DNA from: Hyphomicrobiaceae bacterium
GTDB taxonomy: Bacteria; Pseudomonadota; Alphaproteobacteria; Rhizobiales; Hyphomicrobiaceae
Direction of reading: 5' to 3'
Assembly: GCA_016793635.1 (NCBI GenBank)
Contig: JAEUMD010000019.1
Coordinates: forward strand, 62,001 to 126,000
Length of the DNA: 64,000 bases
The notes below the pieces were generated by a model that made no database searches, was not told the origin of the DNA, and saw nothing but the letters and a program-made list of their open reading frames with translations. Of the stretch, positions 22,679-32,306 are shown piece by piece. Each line of letters starts with the position of its first letter. Position 1 is the first letter of the stretch. The position numbers and the translations under genes are program-made.

Positions 22679-25447
22679 ATGGACAAGACCCTGAATTCCC
22701 CGCCGCCGTACTTCGATACCGCAGCGCTGCGACACGAGTTGACGGCGACCTTCCAAGGGGCGGCCGATCCTTCGTCCGCCCGCGCCAGCGTCGTCGAGCG
22801 GTTAAAGGAACTCGTCGCGGGCTCGCGCGCGGCGGCCGTCGCACAGCTTCGCGCCGACGGCAACGGACGGCGTTGCGCCGCTGGCCTCTCCGAGTTTCAG
22901 GATGAGCTGATCCGCCTGATCTTCGACTACACGGCGACGCACGTCTACCGCGCCACAAACCCCTCGGACGCCGAACGTATGTCGGTCGTGGCGACGGGCG
23001 GATACGGGCGCGGCTTGCTGGCACCCGGCTCGGATATCGATCTCCTGTTCCTGCTGCCCTACAAGCAGACGCCGTGGGGCGAGAGCGTCGCCGAGTACAT
23101 GCTCTACATCCTTTGGGATCTCGGCTTCAAAGTCGGCCATGCGACGCGCAACGTCGATCAATGCGTGAAGCTCTCGCTCGCCGACATCACCATCCGCACC
23201 GCGATTCTCGACAGCCGGTTGATCCTCGGCGACCGCCAGCTCTTCGCCGAGCTCGAGAACCGCTTCCGCGACGAGGTGGCGCGTGGAACGGCGCGCGCGT
23301 TCACCGACGCCAAAATGGCGGAGCGCGACGACCGCCATGCCCGCGCCGGCTCCTCACGCTACCGGGTCGAGCCGAACATCAAGGATGGCAAGGGCGGCCT
23401 TCGCGACTTGCACACGCTGCACTGGCTCTCGAAATACCTTTACGGCGAAGGTGTCGGGCAACCCGCGATCCAGGCCGGCATTTTCACCCGCGCCGAGGTC
23501 TCCACGTTCGAGAAATGTGAGGACTTCCTCTGGACGGTGCGTTGCTTCCTTCATTTCATGACCGGACGGGCCGAGGAACGCCTGACGTTCGACCTCCAGC
23601 CGGGCATGGCCGAGCAACTTGGCTACAGGGGGCACGCGGGACTTCGTGCAGTCGAGCGCTTCATGAAGCACTACTTTCTTGTCGCCAAGGACGTCGGTGA
23701 CCTGACGACGATCCTCTGCAATGCGCTAGAAGTGCAACAACTGAAGACGGCACCCGGCCTGCACCGGCTGTTGAACCCGCTCTCCTGGCGCATGCGCCGC
23801 GAGGTGCGCCAGAAGACCGACTTCCGTATCGAGAACGACCGCATCAACGTCGCGGACAAGGAGGTCTTCAAGCGTGACCCGGTCAACCTGATCCGCTTCT
23901 TCGCCCAGGCCGAGCACACCGACACTTATCTGCACCCGGATGCCCTACGCCTCATTCGCTCGTCGCTTTCGCGCGTCGATCATTCGATGCGAGCAAATCC
24001 CGAAGCGAACCGCATCTTCCTTGAACTGTTGACCGGACACGTGAACCCGGAGGGCACGCTGCGGCGCATGAGCGAGGCCGGTGTCCTTGCACGCTTTATT
24101 CCAGCCTATCGCCGCGTCGTCGGCATGATGCAGTTCAACATGTATCACCACTACACGGTCGACGAGCACCTGATCCAGACTGTGGGCCGGCTGACCGACA
24201 TCGAGCGCGGCGGCTCGTCGGGCGAGCTGCCGCTTTCGACAGAGATCATCAACACGATCAAGAACCGCCGCGCGCTGTTCGTCGCGGCGTTCCTTCACGA
24301 CATCGGCAAGGGCCGCGTCGAGGATCACTCTATCGTCGGCGCGCGCATCGCGCGTGAACTCTGCCCGCGGCTCGGCTTAACCCCCGGTGAGACGGAAACG
24401 GTCTCGTGGCTCATCGAGGAACACCTGACGATGAGCAACATCGCGCAGAGCCGCGACATTTCGGACCCGCGCACGATTCAGGATTTCGCCAACAAGGTGC
24501 AATCGCTCGAGCGCCTGAAACTCCTGCTGCTTCTCACCGTCGCCGATATTCGCGCCGTTGGCCCTGGAACGTGGAACGGCTGGAAGGGCCAGCTTCTCCG
24601 CACCCTCTACTACGAGACCGAGGCGGTGCTCTCCGGCGGCCACGGCAAGCTCGGCCTGACAGAGCAGGTCGCCCGCGCGCAGGAGGCGATGCGCGGCGCC
24701 CTCTCGGACTGGCCGCGCGAGCAGGTGGATCGCCATATCGAGCACTTCTACTCCGATTACTGGCTGCGCTTCGGCGCCCGCCAGCACGCCGAGCACGCAC
24801 GACTGATGGCCCGTGCCGCCAAGAGTGGCGAAAAGCTCGCCATCGATTTCAAGAGCGACGCCTTCACCGCGATCACCGAGCTCACAATTCTGGCGCCGAA
24901 CCATCCCCGCCTGCTCTCACTGTTTGCCGGCGCCTGCGCGGCTGGCGGCGCCAATATCGTCGGCGCGCATATCACGACGACGCGCGATGGCTTCGCGCTC
25001 GACACGTTCCTGCTTCAGCGTGAGTTCAGCGACGACCTCGATGAAGAACGGCGCGTCCGGCGTATCGGCCAGACCATCGAGAAGCTGTTGAAGGGCGAGG
25101 CACGGTTGAAGTCGTTGCTCGCCAAGAAGCGTACCACCGAGCGCCGCATCGAGGCGTTCACGGTCGAGCCTGAGGTGATCGTCAACAACCTGCTGTCCGA
25201 CCAGTTCACGGTGATCGAGGTTGCCGGCCGCGATCGGCCAGGACTGCTCTACGATCTGACGAGCACCATTTCTGATCTCAACCTCGACATCTCGTCGGCG
25301 CACATCACGACGTTCGGCGAGAAGGCTGTCGACGTCTTCTATGTCACCGATCTGACCTCGAAAAAGATCGCGAGCGAATCGCGGCAGAAGTCGATCGAGG
25401 CAAAGCTGGTACAGACACTGGCGGCGGGAGACGCGGAGGCGGGTTAG
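22679..25447 (+). CDS. glnD: Bifunctional [protein-PII] uridylyltransferase/uridylyl-removing enzyme GlnD
   Basis: 922 residues with all four GlnD parts: a nucleotidyltransferase domain with GGYGRG (107-112) and metal Asp in SDIDLLF (D119, D121); a GlnD-specific helical region; an HD hydrolase domain with FLHDIGKG (H540, D541); and two C-terminal ACT domains starting near residues 735 and 845 (the second opens VIEVAGRDRPGLLYDLT). It senses glutamine and controls PII uridylylation, so it sits at the top of nitrogen regulation and connects functionally with gdhB in this window. The mutS-glnD order is typical for alphaproteobacteria. Confidence 0.97.
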   Translation: MDKTLNSPPPYFDTAALRHELTATFQGAADPSSARASVVERLKELVAGSRAAAVAQLRADGNGRRCAAGLSEFQDELIRLIFDYTATHVYRATNPSDAERMSVVATGGYGRGLLAPGSDIDLLFLLPYKQTPWGESVAEYMLYILWDLGFKVGHATRNVDQCVKLSLADITIRTAILDSRLILGDRQLFAELENRFRDEVARGTARAFTDAKMAERDDRHARAGSSRYRVEPNIKDGKGGLRDLHTLHWLSKYLYGEGVGQPAIQAGIFTRAEVSTFEKCEDFLWTVRCFLHFMTGRAEERLTFDLQPGMAEQLGYRGHAGLRAVERFMKHYFLVAKDVGDLTTILCNALEVQQLKTAPGLHRLLNPLSWRMRREVRQKTDFRIENDRINVADKEVFKRDPVNLIRFFAQAEHTDTYLHPDALRLIRSSLSRVDHSMRANPEANRIFLELLTGHVNPEGTLRRMSEAGVLARFIPAYRRVVGMMQFNMYHHYTVDEHLIQTVGRLTDIERGGSSGELPLSTEIINTIKNRRALFVAAFLHDIGKGRVEDHSIVGARIARELCPRLGLTPGETETVSWLIEEHLTMSNIAQSRDISDPRTIQDFANKVQSLERLKLLLLLTVADIRAVGPGTWNGWKGQLLRTLYYETEAVLSGGHGKLGLTEQVARAQEAMRGALSDWPREQVDRHIEHFYSDYWLRFGARQHAEHARLMARAAKSGEKLAIDFKSDAFTAITELTILAPNHPRLLSLFAGACAAGGANIVGAHITTTRDGFALDTFLLQREFSDDLDEERRVRRIGQTIEKLLKGEARLKSLLAKKRTTERRIEAFTVEPEVIVNNLLSDQFTVIEVAGRDRPGLLYDLTSTISDLNLDISSAHITTFGEKAVDVFYVTDLTSKKIASESRQKSIEAKLVQTLAAGDAEAG

Positions 25448-25483
25448 CCCGCTTCCGCACCCGCCCCGCAAGCCACCCGACCT

Positions 25484-26755
25484 TCACGCGCCCACATCCG
25501 CATAAGTTACCTTTTCGCCGAGCTTTGCGAGGTCAGGATCGACCGCGTCGAACGAGAGACGCGCGCCAAAAAAGCGGAACAGCGGACCGAGCAGACGGCC
25601 GCGATGCTTGAAGTACACCCAAGAGCGATGCAGCTTCGCGCCGAGCCGCCGCTTCACGACGTAGCTCGTCTGCCCGAGCTGGATTTCGCCGACGCCACGT
25701 TCGATGCAATACTGCACCATCGTCATGATGATGAAGAAGTAGAGGTTGAGCTCGCGGGCCACCGAATAATCGAGACCGAGCAACTTGCCGTCGACACGGC
25801 TCTGATCCTCGAGGAAGAAGGCGAAGCCGATCAGCCGACCGTCAAGGCGGCAGAGAAGCATGCGCGCCTTGCCGCCCGAACTCTGCATGACCTCGCGGAA
25901 GTAGCTCTCGGGAACGCTGTCGAACGACTCATAGCTCGTCTTCCTGTTGGCTTGCGTCGCGCGATAGAACGCGATGATCTGATCGTAGATGTCATCGACG
26001 TTGTCACGGAATTCGACCTCGACGCGCGCGGCGCGCTTCAGCTTGGAGCGGATATCCGTGCGCATCTTGCTCGGCAGGCTTTTCAGATAGTCGTCGAACG
26101 TCGCGAACGGCAGCGCCAGTGTGGCGACCGGAAGCGAAGCCATGCGCGCGAATCCCGCGGCCGTCATGGCATCCCCCATCGCGGTCGCGTCATGGTCCGT
26201 CACGTCCTTGAGCGCGACGATCTTCACACCTTCGGCCTCGGCATGCGCGTCAAGGCCCTCGAGCAAAGCCTCGACGACGCGGAGGCGTCGCTCTGCCGAG
26301 AGGCCCGGCAGCGTGCCGATCTGGCATTCCTCGGTCATCGGCGAGCCCATCCCGATCACCGGCACGCGGACGAGGCGTGGCATATGGCGGGCGAGCCAAT
26401 CGCCGACCGGCTTGAAGCTGGCGCCGAGCGTGGTATCGAGCCGGTAGTCGAGGCGGAACAGTGGCGCGCCACCGACCAGTTCGTCGCCATCGTAAACGGC
26501 GAGCGCCGACAGTACGAAGTCCTCAGGGTTGGAGCGCTCGCAGCCGCGCAGATAACCCCAGTCCAGCGCCGAATTCGGAAACAAGCGGTTCCACGCCAGC
26601 GGATCGATGTGCGCAATGCTCGGCACGTGCACGACCGAGAGATTTCGCGCCGGCGCTACCTCACGGACGCGGACCCGACGCATCGGCACGGTTCCGCTGA
26701 GGTCGGCGGCAGGAAGCAGCGCGGGAGAGGTGCGTGCGGCGAGGGCATTGGCCAT
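25484..26755 (-). CDS. FemAB/GNAT-type acyltransferase, function unknown
   Basis: 423 residues from the ATG at 26755 (GAGAGAGA upstream). The C-terminal half is a GNAT_6/FemAB-like domain (about residues 230-400) with YDQIIAFYRATQANRK, LIGFAFFLEDQ and QLGQTSYVVKRRLGAKL. The N-terminal half (about 50-220) is a second GNAT-like fold, as in the peptidoglycan-bridge and BioF2-like enzymes. There is no signal peptide or membrane segment. It converges on glnD and diverges from the FAD oxidoreductase. The substrate cannot be told from sequence; aminoacyl or acyl transfer to an envelope component is a family-based guess. Confidence 0.8.
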   Translation of the reverse strand: MANALAARTSPALLPAADLSGTVPMRRVRVREVAPARNLSVVHVPSIAHIDPLAWNRLFPNSALDWGYLRGCERSNPEDFVLSALAVYDGDELVGGAPLFRLDYRLDTTLGASFKPVGDWLARHMPRLVRVPVIGMGSPMTEECQIGTLPGLSAERRLRVVEALLEGLDAHAEAEGVKIVALKDVTDHDATAMGDAMTAAGFARMASLPVATLALPFATFDDYLKSLPSKMRTDIRSKLKRAARVEVEFRDNVDDIYDQIIAFYRATQANRKTSYESFDSVPESYFREVMQSSGGKARMLLCRLDGRLIGFAFFLEDQSRVDGKLLGLDYSVARELNLYFFIIMTMVQYCIERGVGEIQLGQTSYVVKRRLGAKLHRSWVYFKHRGRLLGPLFRFFGARLSFDAVDPDLAKLGEKVTYADVGA

Positions 26756-26927
26756 GTCGGTGTCTCTCTCTATTCGACGGACGGGGCAACGCCCGGTCGC
26801 TCGTAGTTCGACGTGACAATCGCCGTCCCAGACCGAAAGCGCTGTTCCCGCAGTGACAGGCCCCCGTCGCATCGCGTGCTCTTGTCCGTATAGGATGGAA
26901 GCGGACCGGCTGACGGGAGACGGCGGC

Positions 26928-28307
26928 ATGTCGAAGATCGGGATTGAAGCGGCGACGGTCGGCACCGGCCGTAGCTATTGGCATCGCAACGCAGCGGCAC
27001 CACCGCCCGGCAACGACAGGGAAAGCAGCGCCAGGGAAACGGGCGCGACCGACCGTGACGCGCCGCCGCGGGCCGACATCGTCATCGTCGGCGGCGGGCT
27101 CGCCGGCCTTTCGACAGCTCTGCGCATCATGGAACGCCAGCCGGACGCGGACGTGGTGATCCTCGACGCGCACTTTCCCGGTTATGGCGCCAGCGGCCGA
27201 AACGGCGGGCTGATGTCGCCGCTTGCCGCGCCCGCCTGGCTCGTCACCGCGGCGAGCAACCCAGACCATGCGTGGGGGCTCAAGGCGATCAACGCGCGAA
27301 CGGCGGCGGCGGCGGAATGGGCGCGAGCGATGGCGCCGGACGCAGAGGTGCAGCCAGCCGAACTCGCGCTCGAGGCGACCGGACGCCTCACGGATTGCGG
27401 GCTGCGGGAGGTGGCGCGTGGCGTCGACGCGGCCGGCATTTCCTACGATCTCGCGGCTGGCCGCAAACGCGGCGACGTGGCGGCGATGCACATCGCCGCT
27501 CATTCGGTGCACCCGTACAAGCTCGTGGCCGGCCTCGCGGGCGCGGCGACCGGCGCTGGCGTCCGCATCGTTTCCAACGCGGCCGTTTCCCGGATCGACG
27601 ACGAAGGCGCGGCAGGTGCCCGAATTCATCTGGCGGGCGGCTCCGTGATCCAGGCACGCAGCGTCGTCGTCGCCACCAACGCCTATACGCCGTCCCTCCA
27701 ACTCGCCAAGGCACCGCGCGCGAAGGCGGTCTACAACTACATGCTGGCGACGGCGCCGATCGACCCCGACAGACTCGAGGCCGCGATCGGGCCCAAGGGG
27801 TTCGTGGTGGAGCTCAACTATGCCTATGCGTTCTGGCGCATCCACGAGGGCCGCATCGTCTATGGCGGCCTGGAGCGGCTGAAGCCCGTGCCCGACGACC
27901 GCGACCTCTTCGTGCCGGTGAAAGTCGCCCGCGCCCTCGAGCGCCACCTCGCCGCCACCCTCGGCACCGAGGCCGAGCTGCCCCAGATCACCGACCACTG
28001 GGGCGGCAAGTACCACGTGACCGCAACCGACTTGCCCGTGATTCGCCGGGAACCCGGCTCCGCCATCGTCCTCAACGTCGGCTACGGCGGCGAGGGCGTG
28101 GCCCTTACGATGGCTCTCGCTCCGCTCGCCGCCGCCCTCGCGCTCGGCAAGGCGCCGCCAGAGGCCGAACTCGGCCGCCTCGCCTCGATCATCGCTGAGA
28201 CGCGCGTTCCTGTTGCAGGCATGGCCCGCTTCGTGGCGCGGGTTGCGGCGGACGTGGTCAAATCGACAATTCGGGGCCGCCCGTCACGACCCGCGCACCA
28301 GCATTGA
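26928..28307 (+). CDS. FAD-dependent oxidoreductase (DAO family, PuuB-like)
   Basis: 459 residues from the ATG at 26928, preceded by GGGAGAC. The Rossmann dinucleotide motif VIVGGGLAGLSTAL starts near residue 47 and is followed by an acidic strand end (VILDAHF) and GASGRNGGLM, where homologues bind the flavin. The C-terminal NVGYGGEGVALT closes the FAD site. It resembles gamma-glutamylputrescine oxidase and related secondary-amine oxidases of the DAO fold. No polyamine-pathway genes lie nearby, so the substrate is unassigned. murJ begins 101 bases downstream on the same strand. Confidence 0.85.
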   Translation: MSKIGIEAATVGTGRSYWHRNAAAPPPGNDRESSARETGATDRDAPPRADIVIVGGGLAGLSTALRIMERQPDADVVILDAHFPGYGASGRNGGLMSPLAAPAWLVTAASNPDHAWGLKAINARTAAAAEWARAMAPDAEVQPAELALEATGRLTDCGLREVARGVDAAGISYDLAAGRKRGDVAAMHIAAHSVHPYKLVAGLAGAATGAGVRIVSNAAVSRIDDEGAAGARIHLAGGSVIQARSVVVATNAYTPSLQLAKAPRAKAVYNYMLATAPIDPDRLEAAIGPKGFVVELNYAYAFWRIHEGRIVYGGLERLKPVPDDRDLFVPVKVARALERHLAATLGTEAELPQITDHWGGKYHVTATDLPVIRREPGSAIVLNVGYGGEGVALTMALAPLAAALALGKAPPEAELGRLASIIAETRVPVAGMARFVARVAADVVKSTIRGRPSRPAHQH

Positions 28308-28408
28308 CGCGGCGGCATGGCTGAGCGGGGGCACGGCTGCCACATCGGCCAGGATAGTCGCTGGCCTCGCTTGTCACGCCACGGCGCGTCAGCTACTTGG
28401 CTTCGTTC

Positions 28409-29989
28409 ATGAAACTCTACAGATCCTTCATGACCGTCGGCGGCTTGACCATGGTGAGCCGTCTGCTTGGATTCCTGCGCGATATCCTCATCGCCAGCGC
28501 GCTCGGCTCCGGCGCCATCGCCGATGCCTTCTTCGTCGCTTTCCGCTTTCCGAACCTGTTTCGCCGGCTGTTTGGCGAAGGCGCCTTCAACTCCGCCTTC
28601 GTGCCACTGTTCGCCAAGCGCCTCGAGGGCGAGGGCGAAGCCGCCGCGAAGACGTTTGCCGAGGAGGCGATGGCGGGGCTGCTGCTGGTCCTGGTGATCG
28701 TGTCGGCGGTAGCCATGCTGGCGATGCCATGGCTGATGATGCTGCTGGCACCGGGGTTCGTCACCGATCCCGCGAAGTACGACCTCGCGGTCGATCTCAC
28801 GCAGATCGCATTTCCCTATCTCGCCTGCATGTCGCTCGTGGCGCTGCTGTCGGGCGTGCTCAACTCCATGCACCGCTTTTGGGCGGCGGCGGCGGCGCCG
28901 ATCTTGCTCAACGTGGTGCTCGTATCCTCGATCGCGCTGGCGATCGCACTTGGCTATTCGCGCCAGCCGGCCGCCGGATACGTGTTGGCGGGCGGCGTGT
29001 TCGTCGCCGGATTGGTGCAGCTCGCGATGCTGTGGTTCGCCGTCCGCCGCGCCGGCCTCCATCTCCGCCTTGTCCGTCCGCGCTATTCCGAGGGTGTCAA
29101 ACGCCTCGTCCAACTCGGCATCCCGGGGCTCGTCTCGGGCGGCATCACCCAGATCAACATCGTCGTCGGCACGATCATCGCCTCGCTGCAGGCGGGTGCC
29201 GTTTCCTACCTCTATTATGCCGACCGGCTCTATCAGCTGCCATTGGGCATCGTCGGAGTCGCGGTCGGCGTGGTGCTGCTGCCGGACATCTCGCGCCGGT
29301 TGCGCGCCGGCGACACGGTGGCCGCCCTGGACAGCCAGAACCGCAGCCTGGAATTCGCACTGATGCTGACACTGCCGGCCGCCGTCGCACTGGCTGTTGC
29401 CGCCAATCCGATCATCCAGGTGCTGTTCGAGCGTGGCGCCTTCACCGCGGCCGATACACCGAACACCGCCGCGGCGCTCGCTGCTTTCGCATTCGGCCTC
29501 CCGGCCTTCGTGCTCATCAAAGTGTTCCAGCCGGCGTTCTTTGCCCGGGAGGACACCAGCACGCCGATGCGCTACGCGGCCGTCAACATGGTCGTCAACG
29601 TCGTCGGCTCGGTCGGCCTGTTCTTCCTTTTCGGGTGGCTCGGCTATCCGCCGCACATCGGCATCGCGCTCGCCACCACCGCCGCCGCCTGGATCAACGC
29701 CGCCATGCTGTTCGTGACGTTGACGCGCCACGGCAACTTCGTTTCCGACCCCCGCCTTTCTCGCAACCTGCCGCTGATCGTGCTCGCCAGCATCGCCATG
29801 GGCGTCGTGGTCTACGCCGTCGGGCAGGCCCTGCTACCCTGGCTCGACCGCTCGGCACCGTTCGCCTGGCAGGTCGCCGGCCTCTCCGCGGTGGTCGCTT
29901 CTGGGCTGGTCGTCTTTGCGGTCATCATTCTTGCGACGGGCGTCATGGCGCCTGGTCAACTGCGCCGCTTTTTCGCCCGCCGAAAGTGA
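28409..29989 (+). CDS. murJ: Lipid II flippase MurJ (MviN)
   Basis: 526 residues from the ATG at 28409. The MOP-superfamily protein opens with SFMTVGGLTMVSRLLGFLRD and RFPNLFRRLFGEGAFNSAFVP, both diagnostic of MurJ, and has about 14 predicted membrane helices across its length. It flips lipid II to the periplasm for peptidoglycan synthesis. In many alphaproteobacteria glnD-murJ-trpS are consecutive; here an oxidoreductase and the FemAB-like gene lie between glnD and murJ, and trpS is 18 kb away. Confidence 0.97.
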   Translation: MKLYRSFMTVGGLTMVSRLLGFLRDILIASALGSGAIADAFFVAFRFPNLFRRLFGEGAFNSAFVPLFAKRLEGEGEAAAKTFAEEAMAGLLLVLVIVSAVAMLAMPWLMMLLAPGFVTDPAKYDLAVDLTQIAFPYLACMSLVALLSGVLNSMHRFWAAAAAPILLNVVLVSSIALAIALGYSRQPAAGYVLAGGVFVAGLVQLAMLWFAVRRAGLHLRLVRPRYSEGVKRLVQLGIPGLVSGGITQINIVVGTIIASLQAGAVSYLYYADRLYQLPLGIVGVAVGVVLLPDISRRLRAGDTVAALDSQNRSLEFALMLTLPAAVALAVAANPIIQVLFERGAFTAADTPNTAAALAAFAFGLPAFVLIKVFQPAFFAREDTSTPMRYAAVNMVVNVVGSVGLFFLFGWLGYPPHIGIALATTAAAWINAAMLFVTLTRHGNFVSDPRLSRNLPLIVLASIAMGVVVYAVGQALLPWLDRSAPFAWQVAGLSAVVASGLVVFAVIILATGVMAPGQLRRFFARRK

Positions 29990-30129
29990 CGAACAGCTTC
30001 TTTCGCCTCGCCTTTCGGGCCCTCCATCAACGTGGCAAAATCGAATACCGGATGGCGCTTGCATTCGGTTTCGAGTTGAGCCATAAGACGGGGCCGTCGC
30101 CGCTGGCGCCGGTTTTACCCTGTTGGAAT

Positions 30130-30204
<75 letters not shown>

Positions 30205-30251
30205 AATCTCTCGACGAGACCGGTCAACTCGGCTGGATGTGTCGAACGCAG

Positions 30252-30283
30252 AAGCCGCCTCGCGCGGCTTTTTGCGTTTTTGG
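30252..30283 (+). terminator. Rho-independent terminator after tRNA-Gly
   Basis: AAGCCGC-CTCGC-GCGGCTTTTTGCGTTTTT: a GC stem with an A/T-extended base followed by two T-runs, 48 bases past the tRNA 3' end. This is the clearest intrinsic terminator in the window. Confidence 0.92.
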
Positions 30284-30369
30284 AGCGCTGCCTGATCAGA
30301 CGACACCGAGCGGAAGCTGGACTGCGAGGCCGAAGTCCGCAACGGGCGCTCCCGCCACGAGACAAGCCT

Positions 30370-31230
30370 TCAGCTCGCGATCTCGAGAGTTTCGCCCTGC
30401 GCGGAAACCGCCAGCCTAGCGATCAGCTCGGCGGTGATGGATCGGATCGCGACGCCGACGGCACCTGGATATTTCGCCAGATAGGAACGATCGGGAGGCG
30501 AGAATCGCGCGGCGTCCTGCAGCGGCTTCAGATATGGCAGTGCATTGGCGAAGCAGTTGTTGTCAGGGTTGGACTTGAGCCACGACTCGTATTCCGCATC
30601 GACCGGTGACGCCACATCCTTCATGTTGACCAGGACGCCGATGTTCTCGGCAAACCCCATCTCGGGGTTCAACGCCTTGAAGCGGCGGAAGATCTCGAGA
30701 CCGCAGAGCGACACGTAATCGGGCTTGGTCGGTGAGAGGTGGAAATCGGCCTCGCGCAGCCAACTCTCGGTCAGCACGGAAAGCCCGGGCGGACAGTCGA
30801 TCAGCACAACGTCGAACAGTGGCCGCACCTCGGCGAGAAGGTTGCGGATGACGAGCCGCAACCGGGCGTGCTGGCTGTCGCGCGACACCTCGCGCTCGAA
30901 CAGCGTCAACTGCATGTCGCTCGGGATGAGGAAGATCGAGCGCGCCTCGTCCACGTCGGAAACGTTACGGACGACGAAGTTGGTCCATGCCGGGGAGCCG
31001 CCCTGGAGCACGCTCGACACCAAATAGTCGACGAGCGTCGCGTTCTCCGACTGGAGCTTGTGGAGCACGGTCACGGAAATCAGCATGCTGGACACGCTCG
31101 ATTGCGCGTCACTGTCGATCACCAGAACGGACTTTCCGTGCTGCGTCGACAAGGTCTCGGCCAGAGCCATAACCAGCGTCGATTTGCCGACGCCGCCCTT
31201 GGTATTCATCACCGCCACGCTATTGCGCAT
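30370..31230 (-). CDS. ParA/MinD-family ATPase (orphan)
   Basis: 286 residues from the ATG at 31230; an in-frame ATG at 31254 would add eight. The deviant Walker A KGGVGKST is near residues 11-18, with VLVIDSDAQ (Walker A' region) and the Asp motif VVLIDCPPG following. The LSPTKPDYVSLCGLEIFRRF helix is ParA-like. There is no adjacent parB or parS-like palindrome, so this is not an obvious partition locus. It may position a chromosomally encoded cargo. It lies between tRNA-Gly (convergent) and lemA (divergent). Confidence 0.85.
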   Translation of the reverse strand: MRNSVAVMNTKGGVGKSTLVMALAETLSTQHGKSVLVIDSDAQSSVSSMLISVTVLHKLQSENATLVDYLVSSVLQGGSPAWTNFVVRNVSDVDEARSIFLIPSDMQLTLFEREVSRDSQHARLRLVIRNLLAEVRPLFDVVLIDCPPGLSVLTESWLREADFHLSPTKPDYVSLCGLEIFRRFKALNPEMGFAENIGVLVNMKDVASPVDAEYESWLKSNPDNNCFANALPYLKPLQDAARFSPPDRSYLAKYPGAVGVAIRSITAELIARLAVSAQGETLEIAS

Positions 31231-31608
31231 CGTGGCACCATCCCCACCCGTCATGCGACCAGCGCCACCGCCCTCGGGTTGCCCCGGGCCGACCGCCGCG
31301 TCGCCGCCTCCCTCGATCTGGAGCCGGAGCAGAAAAGTTCGGCCAAATGGAGGCCGTGCCCGCTGCCCGCCGCTGCCGGCTCCATGCGATGTCCGCCGAT
31401 GGACGTTAAATTTCTAACATCTGCCGCGCACATGTTGCTACCGCTACGAGCATTTACTGACAGCTCAGCGCGGGCGCTGCGGATCGACGGTCACACTTGG
31501 AGAGCATCTATTTTGTCCGAGCCGAGACTTGCCGAGCAACCCGCTCGCAACTACGACGTTGATAGAGCCAACGTCTGCCGACGCATCAGCCCTGGAGGAT
31601 TAAGCGAC
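31231..31608. other. Divergent intergenic region, ParA / lemA
   Basis: About 378 bases separating divergent genes, so promoters for both must be here. I see no ORF with coding character and no recognised operator; no confident -35/-10 pair could be assigned. Confidence 0.55.
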
Positions 31609-32259
31609 ATGGCCCACGTCCGTCCGCACCCTACCCGCCGGTCAGGATCGCTCGCCCGACCGCTCGCCCTCGCCACCGTGCTGGCGCTCGCCGTACCGCT
31701 CGCTGGCTGCGGAATCAACAACATCCCCACCTATGAGCAGTCGGCGAAGGCAGCGTGGTCGCAGGTGCTCAACGAATACAAACGCCGCAACGACCTGATC
31801 CCGAACCTCGTCGAGACCGTGCGCGGCTTCGCCGACCAGGAACGCTCGGTTCTGACCGATGTCGTCGAGGCGCGCGCCAAGGCGACCAACGCGCAAATCA
31901 ACATTCCCTCGGATATTCTGACCAACCCGCCGGCGATGAAGCAGTTCCAGGACGCGCAGAACGCGCTCGGCGGCGCGCTCGGTCGGCTGCTCGCCGTCAT
32001 CGAACGCTATCCCGATATCAAGTCCGGCCAGAACTTCCTCGCCCTGCAGAGCCAGATCGAGGGCACGGAGAACCGCATCGCCATCGCGCGGCGCGACTAC
32101 ATCAACTCGGTTCGCCAGTACAATACCGAGCTCGTCACAATACCGGGCCGCTGGTGGAAAGCGTTCATGTACCCGGGCTCGGTCGAGATGGCGACGTTCG
32201 ACGTGCCGGCCGAGGAGATCAAGACTCCCAAGGTCGACTTCGGCACCAAGAAGCCTTGA
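31609..32259 (+). CDS. lemA: LemA-family lipoprotein
   Basis: 216 residues from the ATG at 31609, with GGAGG ten bases ahead. A signal peptide ends in the lipobox LAGC (C34), so it is probably a lipoprotein. The LemA core follows: AWSQVLNEYKRRNDLIPNLVE and RRDYINSVRQYNTELVTIPG. It is a helical, coiled protein of unknown biochemistry. It is almost always encoded beside TPM-domain proteins, as here, where two follow. A much longer upstream frame crosses the divergent ParA gene and is rejected. Confidence 0.95.
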   Translation: MAHVRPHPTRRSGSLARPLALATVLALAVPLAGCGINNIPTYEQSAKAAWSQVLNEYKRRNDLIPNLVETVRGFADQERSVLTDVVEARAKATNAQINIPSDILTNPPAMKQFQDAQNALGGALGRLLAVIERYPDIKSGQNFLALQSQIEGTENRIAIARRDYINSVRQYNTELVTIPGRWWKAFMYPGSVEMATFDVPAEEIKTPKVDFGTKKP

Positions 32260-32306
32260 TCGGCGGTCGGCCGTGCCGAGCGGCTTGAGACGGGAGTGCT
32301 GAGCCA

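Noticed and set aside
30205-30369. Integrated element at tRNA-Gly
   Set aside because: No integrase, no duplicated tRNA 3' end and an intact intrinsic terminator directly after the tRNA; the next gene is an ordinary-looking ParA.
30739-31608. N-terminal extension of lemA across the ParA gene
   Set aside because: The frame is open but lies antisense to ParA; the ATG at 31609 has a good ribosome site and begins a textbook lipoprotein signal.
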